A stretch of DNA of 64,000 nt from Roseococcus sp. SYP-B2431 (GCF_004336745.1 NZ_SJXD01000030.1:84264-148263); one strand, 5' to 3'; positions 9,200 to 19,708 are shown, numbered from the stretch's first letter. Notes: a model not told the origin generated them from the sequence alone. Translations and numbers: made by a program.

Positions 9200-10087
9200 A
9201 TGGCGACCCTGAAGAGCCTGCGCCTGCGGATCAACAGCGTGAAGTCCACGCGGAAGATCACGCAGGCCATGAAGATGGTGGCCGCCGCCAAGCTCCGCCG
9301 TGCGCAGTCCCAGGCGGAGGCCGCGCGCCCCTATGCCGAGCGGATGGAGCGCATGCTCGCCTCGCTCGGCGCTTCGGTCGTCGGCAGCCCCGACGCGCCG
9401 AAGATGCTGGTCGGCACCGGCTCCGAGCAGGTTCATCTGCTCGTGGTCGTCGCCGCGGATCGCGGCCTGGCGGGTGCCTTCAACACCAATGTGGGCCGCT
9501 TCGCCCGGAACCGCGTCCGCGCCCTCGAGGCCGAGGGCAAGACCGTCAAGCTGCTGACGGTCGGCCGCAAGGCGTCGAGCTACCTGAAGCGGGAACTGGC
9601 GAGCCGCGTGATCGGCGAGGCCAGCCTCGCCGGCAAGAAGGTCGTGAGCTTCGAGGATGCCGCCGAGATCGCCCGGCAGGTCACCGAGATGCTGGAGGGG
9701 GGTGGTTTCGACGTCTGTTCCCTCGTCTACAACCGCTTCAAGAACGTGATCAGCCAGACGCCGGTCGAGCAGCAGCTCATCCCGGCGCCGATGCCCGAGC
9801 TGGTCCAGGCGTCGCCGGCCGACGGGGCTCCGGCCCTTTATGAGTTCGAGCCGACGGAAGAGGAAATCCTCGCGAAGCTGCTGCCGCAGAACCTGGCCAT
9901 CCAGGTCTATCGCGCGCTGCTGGAATCGGCCGCCGGCTTCTACGGTAGCCAGATGACCGCCATGGACAACGCCACGCGCAACGCGGGCGAGATGATCAAC
10001 AAGCTGACGCTGAACTACAACCGTACGCGCCAGGCCAATATCACCCGCGAGCTGATCGAGATCATCTCGGGTGCAGAAGCCCTTTAA
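9200..10087 (+). CDS. atpG: ATP synthase F1 subunit gamma
   Basis: The 295-residue gamma subunit is the central rotor shaft. Both coiled-coil termini are clear: the N-terminal [20 protein letters not shown] segment with [16 protein letters not shown], and the C-terminal [15 protein letters not shown] followed by [15 protein letters not shown]. The middle alpha/beta domain contains [13 protein letters not shown]. Length and order in the operon are as expected; the next gene, atpD, begins 27 bases later. Confidence 0.98.
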   Translation: MATLKSLRLRINSVKSTRKITQAMKMVAAAKLRRAQSQAEAARPYAERMERMLASLGASVVGSPDAPKMLVGTGSEQVHLLVVVAADRGLAGAFNTNVGRFARNRVRALEAEGKTVKLLTVGRKASSYLKRELASRVIGEASLAGKKVVSFEDAAEIARQVTEMLEGGGFDVCSLVYNRFKNVISQTPVEQQLIPAPMPELVQASPADGAPALYEFEPTEEEILAKLLPQNLAIQVYRALLESAAGFYGSQMTAMDNATRNAGEMINKLTLNYNRTRQANITRELIEIISGAEAL

Positions 10088-11550
<1,463 letters not shown>

Positions 11551-11560
11551 GATATTTGCG

Positions 11561-11621
11561 CCCTCAGGCGCCGGGCGCTCGCTCCGCTCGCTTGGCTTCG
11601 CCGCGCCACTGGCGCGCCGGG
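11561..11621. repeat. Structured intergenic repeat, copy B (atpD-atpC gap)
   Basis: This element shares the ordered blocks CCCTCA, CGCCGGGCG, CGCTCCG and CTTGGCTTCGC with the copy at 3394-3457. Where copy A has the mini-hairpin CCCT-GAC-AGGG, copy B has GCGCC-ACT-GGCGC (11603-11615): sequence differs but the stem is kept. The long outer stem of copy A is not conserved here. Confidence 0.6.
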
Positions 11622-11726
11622 CCGGAAGGTGGAGTGGGCGGCGCCGGCCGCATTCGCGGCCGGATGGATGTGAAGTCGGCGATTGGCGGGAATGTCCTGC
11701 TGGTCGCAGGGTGACGGGGAATTCGC

Positions 11727-12137
11727 ATGGCCACCTTCCAGCTCGAACTGGTCTCGCCGGAAAAGCTGCTCCTCTCCCGTCAGGTGGAGATGGTCGTCAT
11801 CCCCGCCGCCGAGGGCGAGATGGGCGTGCTGCCCGGCCATGCGCCGATGATCGTGGCCCTGCGCGGCGGCGTCATCCGCGTGATCGAGGGCGGCAGGGAT
11901 GTCGAGCGCCTCTTCGTCGCCGGCGGCTTCGCCGAGGTCACCCCGGAGCGCGTCACCGTCCTGGCCGACGAGGCCACGCCGGTCGCCGAGCTGTCCAAGG
12001 CCGAGGCGGAGCGCCGCATCGCCGAGGCGGACGCGGCCTACAACGCCGCCACGACGGAGACGCCCGAGCGTCGCGACGCGGCCATGGCGAAGCTGCTCGC
12101 CATGCGGGCCATGCTCGATTCCGCCGAAGCCGCTTGA
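11727..12137 (+). CDS. atpC: ATP synthase F1 subunit epsilon
   Basis: The 136-residue epsilon subunit joins the rotor and can inhibit ATP hydrolysis. The N-terminal beta-sandwich is typical (FQLELVSPEKLLLSRQVEMV, GEMGVLPGHAPMI), and the C-terminal part has the expected helical hairpin (SKAEAERRIAEADAAYNAA, DAAMAKLLAMRAML). Start ATG 11727 follows GGGGAATTCGC. It is separated from atpD by a hairpin and an interspersed repeat, so its expression may differ from the genes upstream. Confidence 0.96.
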   Translation: MATFQLELVSPEKLLLSRQVEMVVIPAAEGEMGVLPGHAPMIVALRGGVIRVIEGGRDVERLFVAGGFAEVTPERVTVLADEATPVAELSKAEAERRIAEADAAYNAATTETPERRDAAMAKLLAMRAMLDSAEAA

Positions 12138-12242
12138 AATTCCAATCTTCTTCCCGCATCTCTGCCAGGCGGGGCAAGGGGTCGTGACCGCCGGGGGCCG
12201 AATCGGCCCGCGGCCTGAATCCCGCTCCCCCGAGTTGGTGGC

Positions 12243-13091
12243 ATGAAGCACTGGACGCTAGAGCAGGTGGCCTGGGACCGCTTCGACCCCTCCAAGGTTG
12301 ATCCCGAGGTCGTGCCCCTCGTCAAGGCCGCCGCCATGGTCGAGCGCAACGGCGACGACTATGCCCTCTACCTCAAGAGCGTCTTCCGGGACGATCCCGA
12401 CTTCGCCCGCGCGGCCGACAACTGGGCCGTCGAGGAGGTCCAGCACGGCGATGCGCTGGGCCGCTGGGCGAGTCTGGCCGATCCCGAATTCGACTACATG
12501 GCGTCCTTCGAGAAGTACCGGGCGGGCTACACCATCGACGTGAAGGCGGATGCGTCGCTGCGCGGCTCCCTCACGGGCGAGCTCATCGCCCGCTGCATGG
12601 TCGAGACCGGCACCTCCAGCTACTACACCGCGCTCGGCGAGGCCTCGGACGAGCCGGTCCTGAAGGAGATCTGCCGCCTCATCGCCGCCGACGAGTACCG
12701 GCACTTCAAGCTCTTCTACGACCATATGAAGCGCTACCTGGCGCGCGAGAAGCTTTCCGTCGCCAAGCGCCTGCGCGTCGCCCTCGGGCGGATCGGCGAG
12801 AGCGAGGACGACGAGCTCGCCTTCGCCTTCCATTGCAGCAATGACGGCCCGGGTGTCGCCTACGAGCACAACCGCTGTTCCGCCGGCTATATGGGCCGTG
12901 CGATGAACTACTACCGCTTCCGCCACATCGAGCGGAGCACGAGCATGATCTTCAAGTCGGTGGGCCTCAATCCGCATGGCCGGATCGCCTATCTTTCCGC
13001 CCGACTCGGCTGGCGGCTGCTCTGCTGGAAGCGGGACAAGTTCTTCAGAATGCTGTCCAGCCAGGGCAACCCGATCCGGCAAGCCGCCTGA
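12243..13091 (+). CDS. Ferritin-like diiron-carboxylate protein
   Basis: The 282-residue protein shows two EExxH/DExxH-type metal motifs in a helical fold: E34, then EEVQH (E65, H68), E121, and DEYRH (E151, H154). This spacing is that of a diiron four-helix bundle as in rubrerythrin, ferritin or soluble desaturases. The approximate 280-residue length and C-terminal extension differ from small ferritins and resemble acyl-ACP desaturase relatives, so a diiron oxidase or desaturase role is possible, but not shown. It follows the atp operon by 105 bases, and the xylanase gene starts two bases after its stop codon. Confidence 0.7.
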   Translation: MKHWTLEQVAWDRFDPSKVDPEVVPLVKAAAMVERNGDDYALYLKSVFRDDPDFARAADNWAVEEVQHGDALGRWASLADPEFDYMASFEKYRAGYTIDVKADASLRGSLTGELIARCMVETGTSSYYTALGEASDEPVLKEICRLIAADEYRHFKLFYDHMKRYLAREKLSVAKRLRVALGRIGESEDDELAFAFHCSNDGPGVAYEHNRCSAGYMGRAMNYYRFRHIERSTSMIFKSVGLNPHGRIAYLSARLGWRLLCWKRDKFFRMLSSQGNPIRQAA

Positions 13092-13093
13092 GC

Positions 13094-14197
13094 ATGCGGC
13101 GTCGCGCGGTCCTCGGCCTCGCCGGCACGCTTCCCCTCGGATGCACGGCCGTGGCCCAAGGCCCCGCCGCCGGCCCTGGCCTTCGCGATCTGGCCCTGGC
13201 GCGCAGCCTCACCTTCGGCACCGCCGTCCGCAGCGAGAAGCTGGAGTCCGATCCCCTGCTCTCCACGCTGGTCGCGCGCGAGGCCGAGCTGCTGGTGCCG
13301 GAATGGGAGGGGAAGTGGGACGTCCTCCAGCCCGAGCGCGGCCGCTTCGAATTCGGGCCGCTGCGCGCCGTGCTGCGCTTCGCCCAGGCCAACCGCCAGC
13401 GGGTGCGCGGCCATGCGCTGCTCTGGCACGAGGCCATGCCGGCCTGGCTCGCGCCCGCCTTGCAGGAGGGCCAGGCCCAGGCGCAGCAAATCCTGGAAAC
13501 CCACATCGTCACGGTGCTGGGCGAGACACGCGCGTCGATCCGCGACTGGGACGTGGTGAACGAGGTGATCTCGGCGCCGCCCGGCGGCGACAACCCCAGC
13601 CCCACGACCGGCGACCTGCGGCCCTCGCCCTGGCTGAGCGCGCTCGGCCCCGGCTATGTCGAGCGCGCGCTGCGCATCGCCCGCCAGGCCGATCCGACGC
13701 TGCGGCTGACCTTCAACGAGTTCGGCGTCTATTCCGACACGCCCTGGGCGCAGATGAAGCGTGAGCGGCTGCTGCGCGTGGTGCGCGGGCTGCTGGACCG
13801 CAACTGCCCGCTCGACGCCGTCGGCATCCAGGGCCACCTGCAGATGCGCGAGCCCTTCCGGGCCGAACCCTTCGTGGAGTTTTTGACGGCGCTGCGGGGC
13901 ATGGGCCTCGCCGTGCTGATCACCGAGATGGATGTCCGCGAGCCGGACGTGCTGGCGCCCACCCTGGAGGCACGGGACGCGGCCGTGGCCGAGTATGCGG
14001 GCGCCTTCCTCCAGGCGTCGCGTGACGGGGGTGCGCGGACCTTCCTCGTCTGGGGCATGACAGACCGCGATTCCTGGCTGCTCTCCGATCCCGGCGTGGC
14101 ACGGCGCGACGGCCAGGCAACCCGTGGGCATCCCTATGATTCCGAGTTGCGCCCCAAGGCGTTGCGGGCGAGGCTGGCGCAGATCTTCTCCTCCTGA
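13094..14197 (+). CDS. GH10 endo-1,4-beta-xylanase-like protein
   Basis: This 367-residue exported enzyme has the complete GH10 signature: RGHALLWHE (about 106-113), DWDVVNE with the acid/base E157, and LITEMDV with the nucleophile E278. The N-terminus MRRRAVLGLAG looks like a Tat signal; a Cys at 17 could make it a lipoprotein, though the lipobox is poor. GH10 enzymes cut beta-1,4-xylan, but in bacteria of this kind they are often tied to exopolysaccharide handling. The gene begins two bases after the stop of the diiron protein gene, implying co-transcription. Catalytic residues are all present. Confidence 0.87.
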   Translation: MRRRAVLGLAGTLPLGCTAVAQGPAAGPGLRDLALARSLTFGTAVRSEKLESDPLLSTLVAREAELLVPEWEGKWDVLQPERGRFEFGPLRAVLRFAQANRQRVRGHALLWHEAMPAWLAPALQEGQAQAQQILETHIVTVLGETRASIRDWDVVNEVISAPPGGDNPSPTTGDLRPSPWLSALGPGYVERALRIARQADPTLRLTFNEFGVYSDTPWAQMKRERLLRVVRGLLDRNCPLDAVGIQGHLQMREPFRAEPFVEFLTALRGMGLAVLITEMDVREPDVLAPTLEARDAAVAEYAGAFLQASRDGGARTFLVWGMTDRDSWLLSDPGVARRDGQATRGHPYDSELRPKALRARLAQIFSS

Positions 14198-14207
14198 GGC
14201 GCCCGCG

Positions 14208-15656
14208 ATGACCCTGCCCCTGCTGATCCGCAACGCCGCCTGGGGCGTGCTCTGGGACGAGGCGGCGGCGTGCCACGTCTATGGCCGCGACCTCGACGTC
14301 CTGCTGCGCGACGGGCGCGTCGCCGCCATTGGGCCGCACGATCCCGAAGCGGCGCCGCCGGCGGGCGCCGAGGTGGTGGACGGGCGGCGGCTGCTCGTCA
14401 TGCCCGGGCTCGTGAACATCCACACCCACCCGACGACCGAGCCCGCCTATCGCGGCGTGCGCGAGGATCACGGCGTCCCCGAGCAGGACATGACCGGGCT
14501 CTTCGAGCGCTCGCAGGGCTTTCGCCTCGACCCGCAGGGCCAGGCCGCGGCCATGCGGCTCGCCTATGCCGAGCTCATGTCGGCCGGCGTGACGAGCGTG
14601 GTGGACCTCTCGCCGCCCTTTCCGGAATGGCTCGGCATCATGGCCGAGAGCGGCCTGCGCTGCTGGGCCGGCCCGGGCTATGCCGCCGCGCGCTGGGGCA
14701 TGTCCGCGCCGCAGACCGTCACCTGGATGTGGAACCGGGAGAACGCCCGCACCCAGTTCGACGCCGCCCGCAGGCTCATGGCCGAGGCGGAGGCGGACAA
14801 TTCCGGCCGCCTCTCCGGCATCGTCTTCCCCGCGCAGATCGACACGGTGGAGGAGGAGATGCTGCGCGAGAGCATCGCCCTCGCCGAGGAGACCGGCCGC
14901 CCCTTCACCACGCATATCGCCCAGGCCGTGGTGGAGGTGCGCGAGATGATCCGCCGCCACGGCATCACGCCCATCCAATGGGCCGCCGAGATCGGGCTGC
15001 TGACGCCCCGCAGCATCCTGGGCCACGCGATCTTCGTGGACGAGCACGCCTCGATCGGCTGGCATACGGCGATCGACGTGCCGCTGATGGCTGAGCGCGG
15101 CGCCACCGTCGCGCATTGCCCCTCGCCCTTCGCGCGCTACGGCGAGCATCTGAAGAACTTTGGCCGCTACCGCGCCCGGGGAATCAACATCGGCCTCGGC
15201 ACGGATTGCGCGCCGCACAACCTCATCGAGGAGATGCGGCTGGCGATCATCCTCGCCCGCAACGCCGCGCGCGACCTGGCGGCCGGCAGCACGGCCAGCG
15301 TCTATCACGCGGCGACGGTGGGCGGCGCCAAGGCGTTGGGGCGGAGCGACCTCGGGCGGCTCGCCGTGGGCGCCACGGCCGACCTGGCGCTGGTGGACCT
15401 CGCGCATCCCCTGATGTCGCCGCCGCGCGACCCGTTGCGCTCGCTGGTCTTCCACGCGGCGGACCGCGCGGTGAAGCGCGTGCTGGTCGGGGGCGAGACC
15501 ATCTGGGCGGATGGCCGCCCGACAAGGCTCGACACCGCCGAGGCCGCCGGGATCCTCGCCGAATCCCAGGCGCGGATGCTGCGCGATTCCGTGGGGCGGG
15601 ACTATCGCGGGCGGGACGGGGACGCGATCTCGCCGCTCAGCCTCGCGCTGGGCTGA
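14208..15656 (+). CDS. Amidohydrolase (chlorohydrolase/deaminase type)
   Basis: The 482-residue product belongs to the metal-dependent amidohydrolase superfamily, subgroup of TrzA/AtzA and guanine/SAH deaminases. Metal ligands are visible: H72 and H74 in NIHTHPTTEP, later histidines in the THIAQ and LGHAIF segments, and the Asp in LGTDCAPHN near residue 331. Start ATG 14208 is preferred over an in-frame upstream ATG because the latter overlaps the xylanase gene by 74 bases. It probably hydrolyses or deaminates a ring or amide substrate in the cytosol. The following Bug receptor may import that substrate, but this link is contextual only. Confidence 0.82.
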   Translation: MTLPLLIRNAAWGVLWDEAAACHVYGRDLDVLLRDGRVAAIGPHDPEAAPPAGAEVVDGRRLLVMPGLVNIHTHPTTEPAYRGVREDHGVPEQDMTGLFERSQGFRLDPQGQAAAMRLAYAELMSAGVTSVVDLSPPFPEWLGIMAESGLRCWAGPGYAAARWGMSAPQTVTWMWNRENARTQFDAARRLMAEAEADNSGRLSGIVFPAQIDTVEEEMLRESIALAEETGRPFTTHIAQAVVEVREMIRRHGITPIQWAAEIGLLTPRSILGHAIFVDEHASIGWHTAIDVPLMAERGATVAHCPSPFARYGEHLKNFGRYRARGINIGLGTDCAPHNLIEEMRLAIILARNAARDLAAGSTASVYHAATVGGAKALGRSDLGRLAVGATADLALVDLAHPLMSPPRDPLRSLVFHAADRAVKRVLVGGETIWADGRPTRLDTAEAAGILAESQARMLRDSVGRDYRGRDGDAISPLSLALG

Positions 15657-15668
15657 GCCGGCCGCGCC

Positions 15669-15685
15669 CGGCCCTTTCCGGGCCG
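15669..15685 (+). terminator. Short hairpin after amidohydrolase gene
   Basis: CGGCCC-TTTCC-GGGCCG lies 12 bases after the stop codon and is followed by CGGTTTCCC. The stem is GC-rich but the T-run is short, so terminator activity is uncertain. Confidence 0.4.
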
Positions 15686-15736
15686 CGGTTTCCCGCTATC
15701 CTGGGCCCAACGCTGGAAAAGCACAGGAGTCCAGGA

Positions 15737-16723
15737 ATGACCAAGTTCACACGCCGCGCCGCGCTCGCGCTGCCGCTCGCGGCCCCCGCCATCACCTCTG
15801 CCCGGGCGGCCGACTGGCGCCCGACCCAGCAGGTCCGCATCATCTGCCCGGCGGCGGCCGGCGGGACGGCCGACATGATGGCGCGGCTGCTGGGCCAGCA
15901 CCTCACCTCCGCCTGGGGCCAGACGGCAGTGGTCGAGAATCGCGGTGGCGCGGGCGGTATCATCGGCACGCAGGAATTCCTGCGCGCGCCGGCCGATGGC
16001 CACACCATCCTCTCGGGCAACATCGGGCCGCAGGGCATCGGCTATTCGCTCTATCGCAACTATCCCTTCCGGCCGGACATGGTGATCCCCGTGGCCGGCA
16101 GCGTGCGAGGGCCCAATGTGCTGGTGGTCAATCCCTCGATCCCGGCCAACAACGTGGCCGAGCTGGTGGCGCATCTGAAGGCCAATCCGGGCAAGCTGTC
16201 CTACGGCTCGCCCGGCATCGGGCAGAGCGGGCACCTCACCTCGGTCTGGTTCAGCCAGCTCACCGGCACCCAGGGCATCCATGTGCCCTTCCGCGGCGCG
16301 GGCCCGGCCGCGATCGAGCTGGTGGCGGGTAATATCCAGTACATGTTCGACAACCTCTCGAGCGGCATCGAGCAGATCCGCGGCGGGCGGGTGCGGGCGC
16401 TGGCCGTCACCTCCGCCGAGCGCAACCCGCAGCTGCCGGACGTGCCGGCCCTGCGCGAGACCATGCCGCAGCTGGGCGAGTTCGAGGTGAACACCTGGTT
16501 CGGCAAGTTCTACAAGGCGGGGACGCCGCCGGCCGCGGTGCAGGCGCTGAACGAGCAGATGCGCATCCTGGCCGAGTCCGATGGCTTCAAGGCGCGCGTC
16601 GCGCAGATCGGCAGCGTCTCGCTCTGGGGCACGCCCGACCAGTTCGCGACCTTCGTGAACAACGAGATCGCGAAGTGGCGCGGCGTGATCCAGCGCGAGG
16701 GCCTGCAGATGGATGTGTCCTGA
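15737..16723 (+). CDS. Bug-family tripartite tricarboxylate transporter receptor (paralog 1)
   Basis: The 328-residue periplasmic receptor has an Arg-Arg signal peptide (TKFTRRAALALPLA) and the Bug/TctC pattern: VRIICPAAAGGTADMMARLL, GGIIGTQEFLRAPADGHT, YGSPGIGQSGHLT, and the second-lobe HVPFRGAGPA. Such proteins bind carboxylates or related acids and normally feed a TctA/TctB permease, which is absent here. Start ATG 15737 has CAGGAGTCCAGG upstream and begins the mature signal sequence correctly. The neighbouring gene encodes a close paralog of identical length, so this is a tandem duplication. Confidence 0.92.
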   Translation: MTKFTRRAALALPLAAPAITSARAADWRPTQQVRIICPAAAGGTADMMARLLGQHLTSAWGQTAVVENRGGAGGIIGTQEFLRAPADGHTILSGNIGPQGIGYSLYRNYPFRPDMVIPVAGSVRGPNVLVVNPSIPANNVAELVAHLKANPGKLSYGSPGIGQSGHLTSVWFSQLTGTQGIHVPFRGAGPAAIELVAGNIQYMFDNLSSGIEQIRGGRVRALAVTSAERNPQLPDVPALRETMPQLGEFEVNTWFGKFYKAGTPPAAVQALNEQMRILAESDGFKARVAQIGSVSLWGTPDQFATFVNNEIAKWRGVIQREGLQMDVS

Positions 16724-16740
16724 GCGGCGAAAAGCCGCCA

Positions 16741-16770
16741 TCCTCCCGGGAACCATAAGAACCGGGAGGA
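16741..16770 (+). promoter_or_regulatory. Hairpin that can hide the ribosome site of the second Bug gene
   Basis: TCCTCCCGG (16741-16749) and CCGGGAGGA (16762-16770) form a perfect 9-bp stem with a 12-base loop. The right arm contains GGGAGGA, the obvious Shine-Dalgarno site for the ATG at 16780. The fold would therefore block translation of the second receptor unless melted or bound. Confidence 0.6.
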
Positions 16771-16779
16771 CGAGACTTC

Positions 16780-17766
16780 ATGCCGAACCTGTCCCGCAGG
16801 GCCGCCCTGGCCCTGCCGCTCTCCGCCACACCGCTCCTGACCGCCGGGGCGCAGGAGTGGAAGCCGACCCAGCAGGTCCGCCTGCTGGTGGCGGCCGCGC
16901 CCGGCGGCACCACCGACATCATGGCGCGCCTCCTCTCGCCGCGGCTCCAGGCGCGCTGGGGCGTCTCGGTGGTGGCGGAAAACCGCGCCGGCGCCGGCGG
17001 CACCATCTGCACGCTGGAGATGGTGCGCTCGCGGCCCGACGGCACCACGATCATGTCGGGCAATATCGGCCCGCAGGCCATCGCCTATTCGCTGGTCCGC
17101 AACCTGCAATACCGGCCCGAGCAGGTGCTGCCCATCGCCGGCACGATCACCGGCCCCAACGTGCTGGTCGTGAACAACGGCGTTCCCGCGCGCAACGTGG
17201 CGGAGCTCGCGGCGCTGATCCGCGCGCAGCCGGGCCGGATCAGCTACGCTTCGACGGGGGTGGGACAATCCACCCACCTCTCGCCCGTGCTCATGCTGCA
17301 GATGCTGAACGCTGAGGCCATCCACGTGCCCTTCCGCGGCTCGGGTCCGGCCCAGGTGGACCTGCTGGCCGGCAACGTGAACTTCCTCATCGACAACCTG
17401 ACCGGCGTCATCGAGCACATCCGGGCCGGCCGCGTGCGCGCGCTCGCGGTCACCAGCCAGGGGCGCAGCACGCAGCTGCCTGAGGTGCCGGCCATGCGGG
17501 AGACCCTGCCGGAGCTGGCGAATTATGAAGTGAACACCTGGTTCGGCATCTTCGGCCCGGCCGGGATGACGAATGCCATGGTTCAGGCGATCAATGCCGA
17601 GGTGAATGCCTGGCTCGACCTGCCCGACACCCAGCGCCGCTTCGCGGAGCTGGGCGGCGTGCCGCTGAAGCTCAGCCCCGAGGCCTTTGCCGATTTCGTC
17701 GCGGCGGAGGCCCGGAAATGGGCCGACGTGGTGCAGCGCGAGGGGCTCCAGGTCGAGGCCGGGTGA
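16780..17766 (+). CDS. Bug-family tripartite tricarboxylate transporter receptor (paralog 2)
   Basis: A second 328-residue Bug receptor, clearly related to the preceding one throughout (both share PTQQVR, GNIGPQ.IAYSL-type and HVPFRGSGPA segments). The signal peptide reads NLSRRAALALPLSATPLLTAGA. Ligand-lobe residues differ between the two, so they may recognise different acids. Its ribosome site lies in the right arm of a perfect stem just upstream, which suggests separate control of the two paralogs. No permease genes are adjacent. The gene ends 33 bases before a convergent enoyl-CoA hydratase. Confidence 0.92.
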   Translation: MPNLSRRAALALPLSATPLLTAGAQEWKPTQQVRLLVAAAPGGTTDIMARLLSPRLQARWGVSVVAENRAGAGGTICTLEMVRSRPDGTTIMSGNIGPQAIAYSLVRNLQYRPEQVLPIAGTITGPNVLVVNNGVPARNVAELAALIRAQPGRISYASTGVGQSTHLSPVLMLQMLNAEAIHVPFRGSGPAQVDLLAGNVNFLIDNLTGVIEHIRAGRVRALAVTSQGRSTQLPEVPAMRETLPELANYEVNTWFGIFGPAGMTNAMVQAINAEVNAWLDLPDTQRRFAELGGVPLKLSPEAFADFVAAEARKWADVVQREGLQVEAG

Positions 17767-17783
17767 GCCCGGCCGCCGCCGCT

Positions 17784-17809
17784 GGCCCGCCGGCGCAGCT
17801 CAGCGGGCC
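17784..17809. terminator. Bidirectional hairpin between convergent genes
   Basis: GGCCCGC (17784-17790) and GCGGGCC (17803-17809) form a 7-bp stem between the Bug receptor and the leftward hydratase, overlapping the stop codon of the latter. No clear T-run on either side. Confidence 0.4.
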
Positions 17810-18519
17810 GCCAGCATCCTCGCGCGATAGTCCTTCACCCGCTGCACCAGGCCCGGCCGTGCCAGGGACCGTGCCAGCGCCGCGAGGTCGCCGTCGTCAT
17901 CCGCGCGTCGCGTGCGTCCATGCAGCATCGCGACCGTCGCCGGCTCCAGCCGTTCCGCATCGCGCGCCGCGGCGGCGACCGCCTCGTCCGGGGAGCCGAT
18001 CGCCGTCGCGAGGCCCAGCGCCAGGGCTGCCGGCGCATCCACCGGCTCCCCACTGAGCAGCAGCGCCCGCGTCTTCGAATCCCCGACCAGCGCGGCGAGC
18101 CGCGCCGTGCCGAGCACGAGGCCGAAGGCCGGGCCCGGGAAGCTGAACCGCGCCTCCTCCAGCGCCACGCGATGGTCGCAGGCGGCGAAGAGGTCCGCGC
18201 CCGCTCCGAAGATGCGGCCATTGCCGATGGCCATCGTCGTGACCGGCGCGCCATGCACCTTCTGCAGCAGCAGCTCGATCCGCAGGATGCGCAGCGCGAG
18301 GTCGCCGTCGCTGATGGCGTCCAGGTCGCCGAGGTCGAGCCCCGTGCAGAAGTGCTTCCCGGAGCCGCGCAGCACGATCAGCCGCACGCCGGCCTCCATC
18401 GCCGCGTCGAAGGCGAGCGACAAGGCGTCCACGATCCCGGCGCCCAGGGCGTTGCCGCGCTCCGGCCGGTCCAGCCACAAGGTCGCGACGGCGCCGTCGC
18501 GCTCGGCCTTTATGGACAT
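17800..18519 (-). CDS. Enoyl-CoA hydratase/isomerase family protein
   Basis: The 239-residue product has the crotonase fold: the oxyanion-hole segments LRGSGKHFCTGLDLGDL and GNGRIFGAGADLFAACD, and the ARFSFPGPAFGLVLG loop. The catalytic glutamates of true hydratases are not evident at the usual places, so isomerase or another acyl-CoA activity is possible. Start at ATG 18519 is chosen because it begins the typical N-terminal strand (ATLWLDRPERGNALG) and sits two bases from the upstream gene stop. It is the last gene of a four-gene leftward operon whose other members are envelope proteins and an oxygenase. Confidence 0.82.
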   Translation of the reverse strand: MSIKAERDGAVATLWLDRPERGNALGAGIVDALSLAFDAAMEAGVRLIVLRGSGKHFCTGLDLGDLDAISDGDLALRILRIELLLQKVHGAPVTTMAIGNGRIFGAGADLFAACDHRVALEEARFSFPGPAFGLVLGTARLAALVGDSKTRALLLSGEPVDAPAALALGLATAIGSPDEAVAAAARDAERLEPATVAMLHGRTRRADDDGDLAALARSLARPGLVQRVKDYRARMLAAR

Positions 18520-18521
18520 GG

Positions 18522-19694
18522 CTATTCCGCCACCCAGCCAGGCTTGAGCTCGATCTCCGTCCGCGCGCAGATGTCGATGTTGCGCGCCTCCTCGGCATTG
18601 CCGTTGTCGAAGACGATGCGCAGGTCGGCCCGGCAGCCTCCATCCGTGCCGATCTCGCGGCGCTGGCCGTTCGGCAGCGGCGCGGCCAGCAGATTGGCGC
18701 CCCAGTCGCTGTCGGCGATGTCGGAGAGATAGGCCTCCCGCACGGGCCGCGCGTGGTTCTGCACCAGCGTCACGCGCCGCGCCGTCGAGAAGGTGACGGG
18801 CTGTCCGCCGCAGAGGTCCACGTCGGTCTGCTCGAGCGCGCGGTTGTCGGCGAAGACGGCGCGCAGCCTGACGCGGCACTCCTGGCTCCGCGTGCGCAGC
18901 AGGATGCTCTGGCCGGGGGCGAGCACGGCGGAGCCGAGGCGGTCGGGGCCCCAGGCGCCCGTGCCCGCCGCCGCATAGAGCTCGCGCATCACGCGGCGGC
19001 TGCGGTTCGCGACGGTGATCTCGCGCAGCGGCACCGCAGGGTCGCCGAAGGCGATGCTGGGCGTGGTGCAGAGGTTCACCGGCTGGCGGACGGCCTCGCG
19101 GCTTCCTCGGAAGACGGCGCGCGCCTCGAACTCGCAGCCGGTCTCGCCGCGCAGGCGGATGCGGAAGCTGTCATTGGCGGGCACGGTGGCGGAGCCGAGC
19201 CGGTCCGGCCCGGCGGCGTCGGGCCGGGCGAGGTAGAGCTGCATCAGCTCGGCATCGGTGTTGTTGGTGATGTCGACGGGGCGGGTGTTGCTGTCGTCCA
19301 GCACCAGCTCGCGCGTCTGGCAGACATCGACCGGCCGCGCCTCGGCGCTGCCGTCCTCGAAGACGGCGCGGAGCCGCATCTGGCAGCCCACCCGGCCGAG
19401 GTTGAGCCGGTAGGTCCGGCCAGCGGCCACCATGTCGGCGCCCAGCCGGTCGGGGCCCTGGCTGCGCGCGCTTGCAGCGCCCTCCCAGAGATAGACCTCG
19501 CGCAGCGCGCTCTGCGAGTTGTTGCGCAGGAGGATCTCCCGGTTCGCCTGGCCGGGTCGCCCCGGGCCCGGGGTGGGCGCGGAAGGGCCGGACTTGCCGG
19601 AGGGCGCGGGCGGCGCGGGGGCCGGGCCGGCCTTCTGGGCGAGAGCCGGCCCGGCCAGGAGGGTCAGGGCGAGAAGCAGACGCAGCATGGGCAT
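18522..19694 (-). CDS. Secreted protein of four Cys-paired repeats, unknown function
   Basis: The 390-residue protein starts with a clear signal peptide (MLRLLLALTLLAGPALAQ) and a proline-rich linker to about residue 50. Then come four repeats of about 80 residues, roughly 52-134, 140-216, 223-303 and 307-385. Each has a GPDRLG-like turn (WGANLL in the last) followed by a Cys, the pattern LRAVF(E/A)D, and a second Cys 21-22 residues later: C104/C125, C187/C209, C273/C295, C354/C376. Eight cysteines in four equal pairs point to four disulphide-closed beta domains in the periplasm or outside. I do not recognise the family. It lies between an OmpA-like protein and a crotonase in one operon. Confidence 0.72.
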   Translation of the reverse strand: MPMLRLLLALTLLAGPALAQKAGPAPAPPAPSGKSGPSAPTPGPGRPGQANREILLRNNSQSALREVYLWEGAASARSQGPDRLGADMVAAGRTYRLNLGRVGCQMRLRAVFEDGSAEARPVDVCQTRELVLDDSNTRPVDITNNTDAELMQLYLARPDAAGPDRLGSATVPANDSFRIRLRGETGCEFEARAVFRGSREAVRQPVNLCTTPSIAFGDPAVPLREITVANRSRRVMRELYAAAGTGAWGPDRLGSAVLAPGQSILLRTRSQECRVRLRAVFADNRALEQTDVDLCGGQPVTFSTARRVTLVQNHARPVREAYLSDIADSDWGANLLAAPLPNGQRREIGTDGGCRADLRIVFDNGNAEEARNIDICARTEIELKPGWVAE

Positions 19695-19708
19695 CCTCAG
19701 GACGGTCT

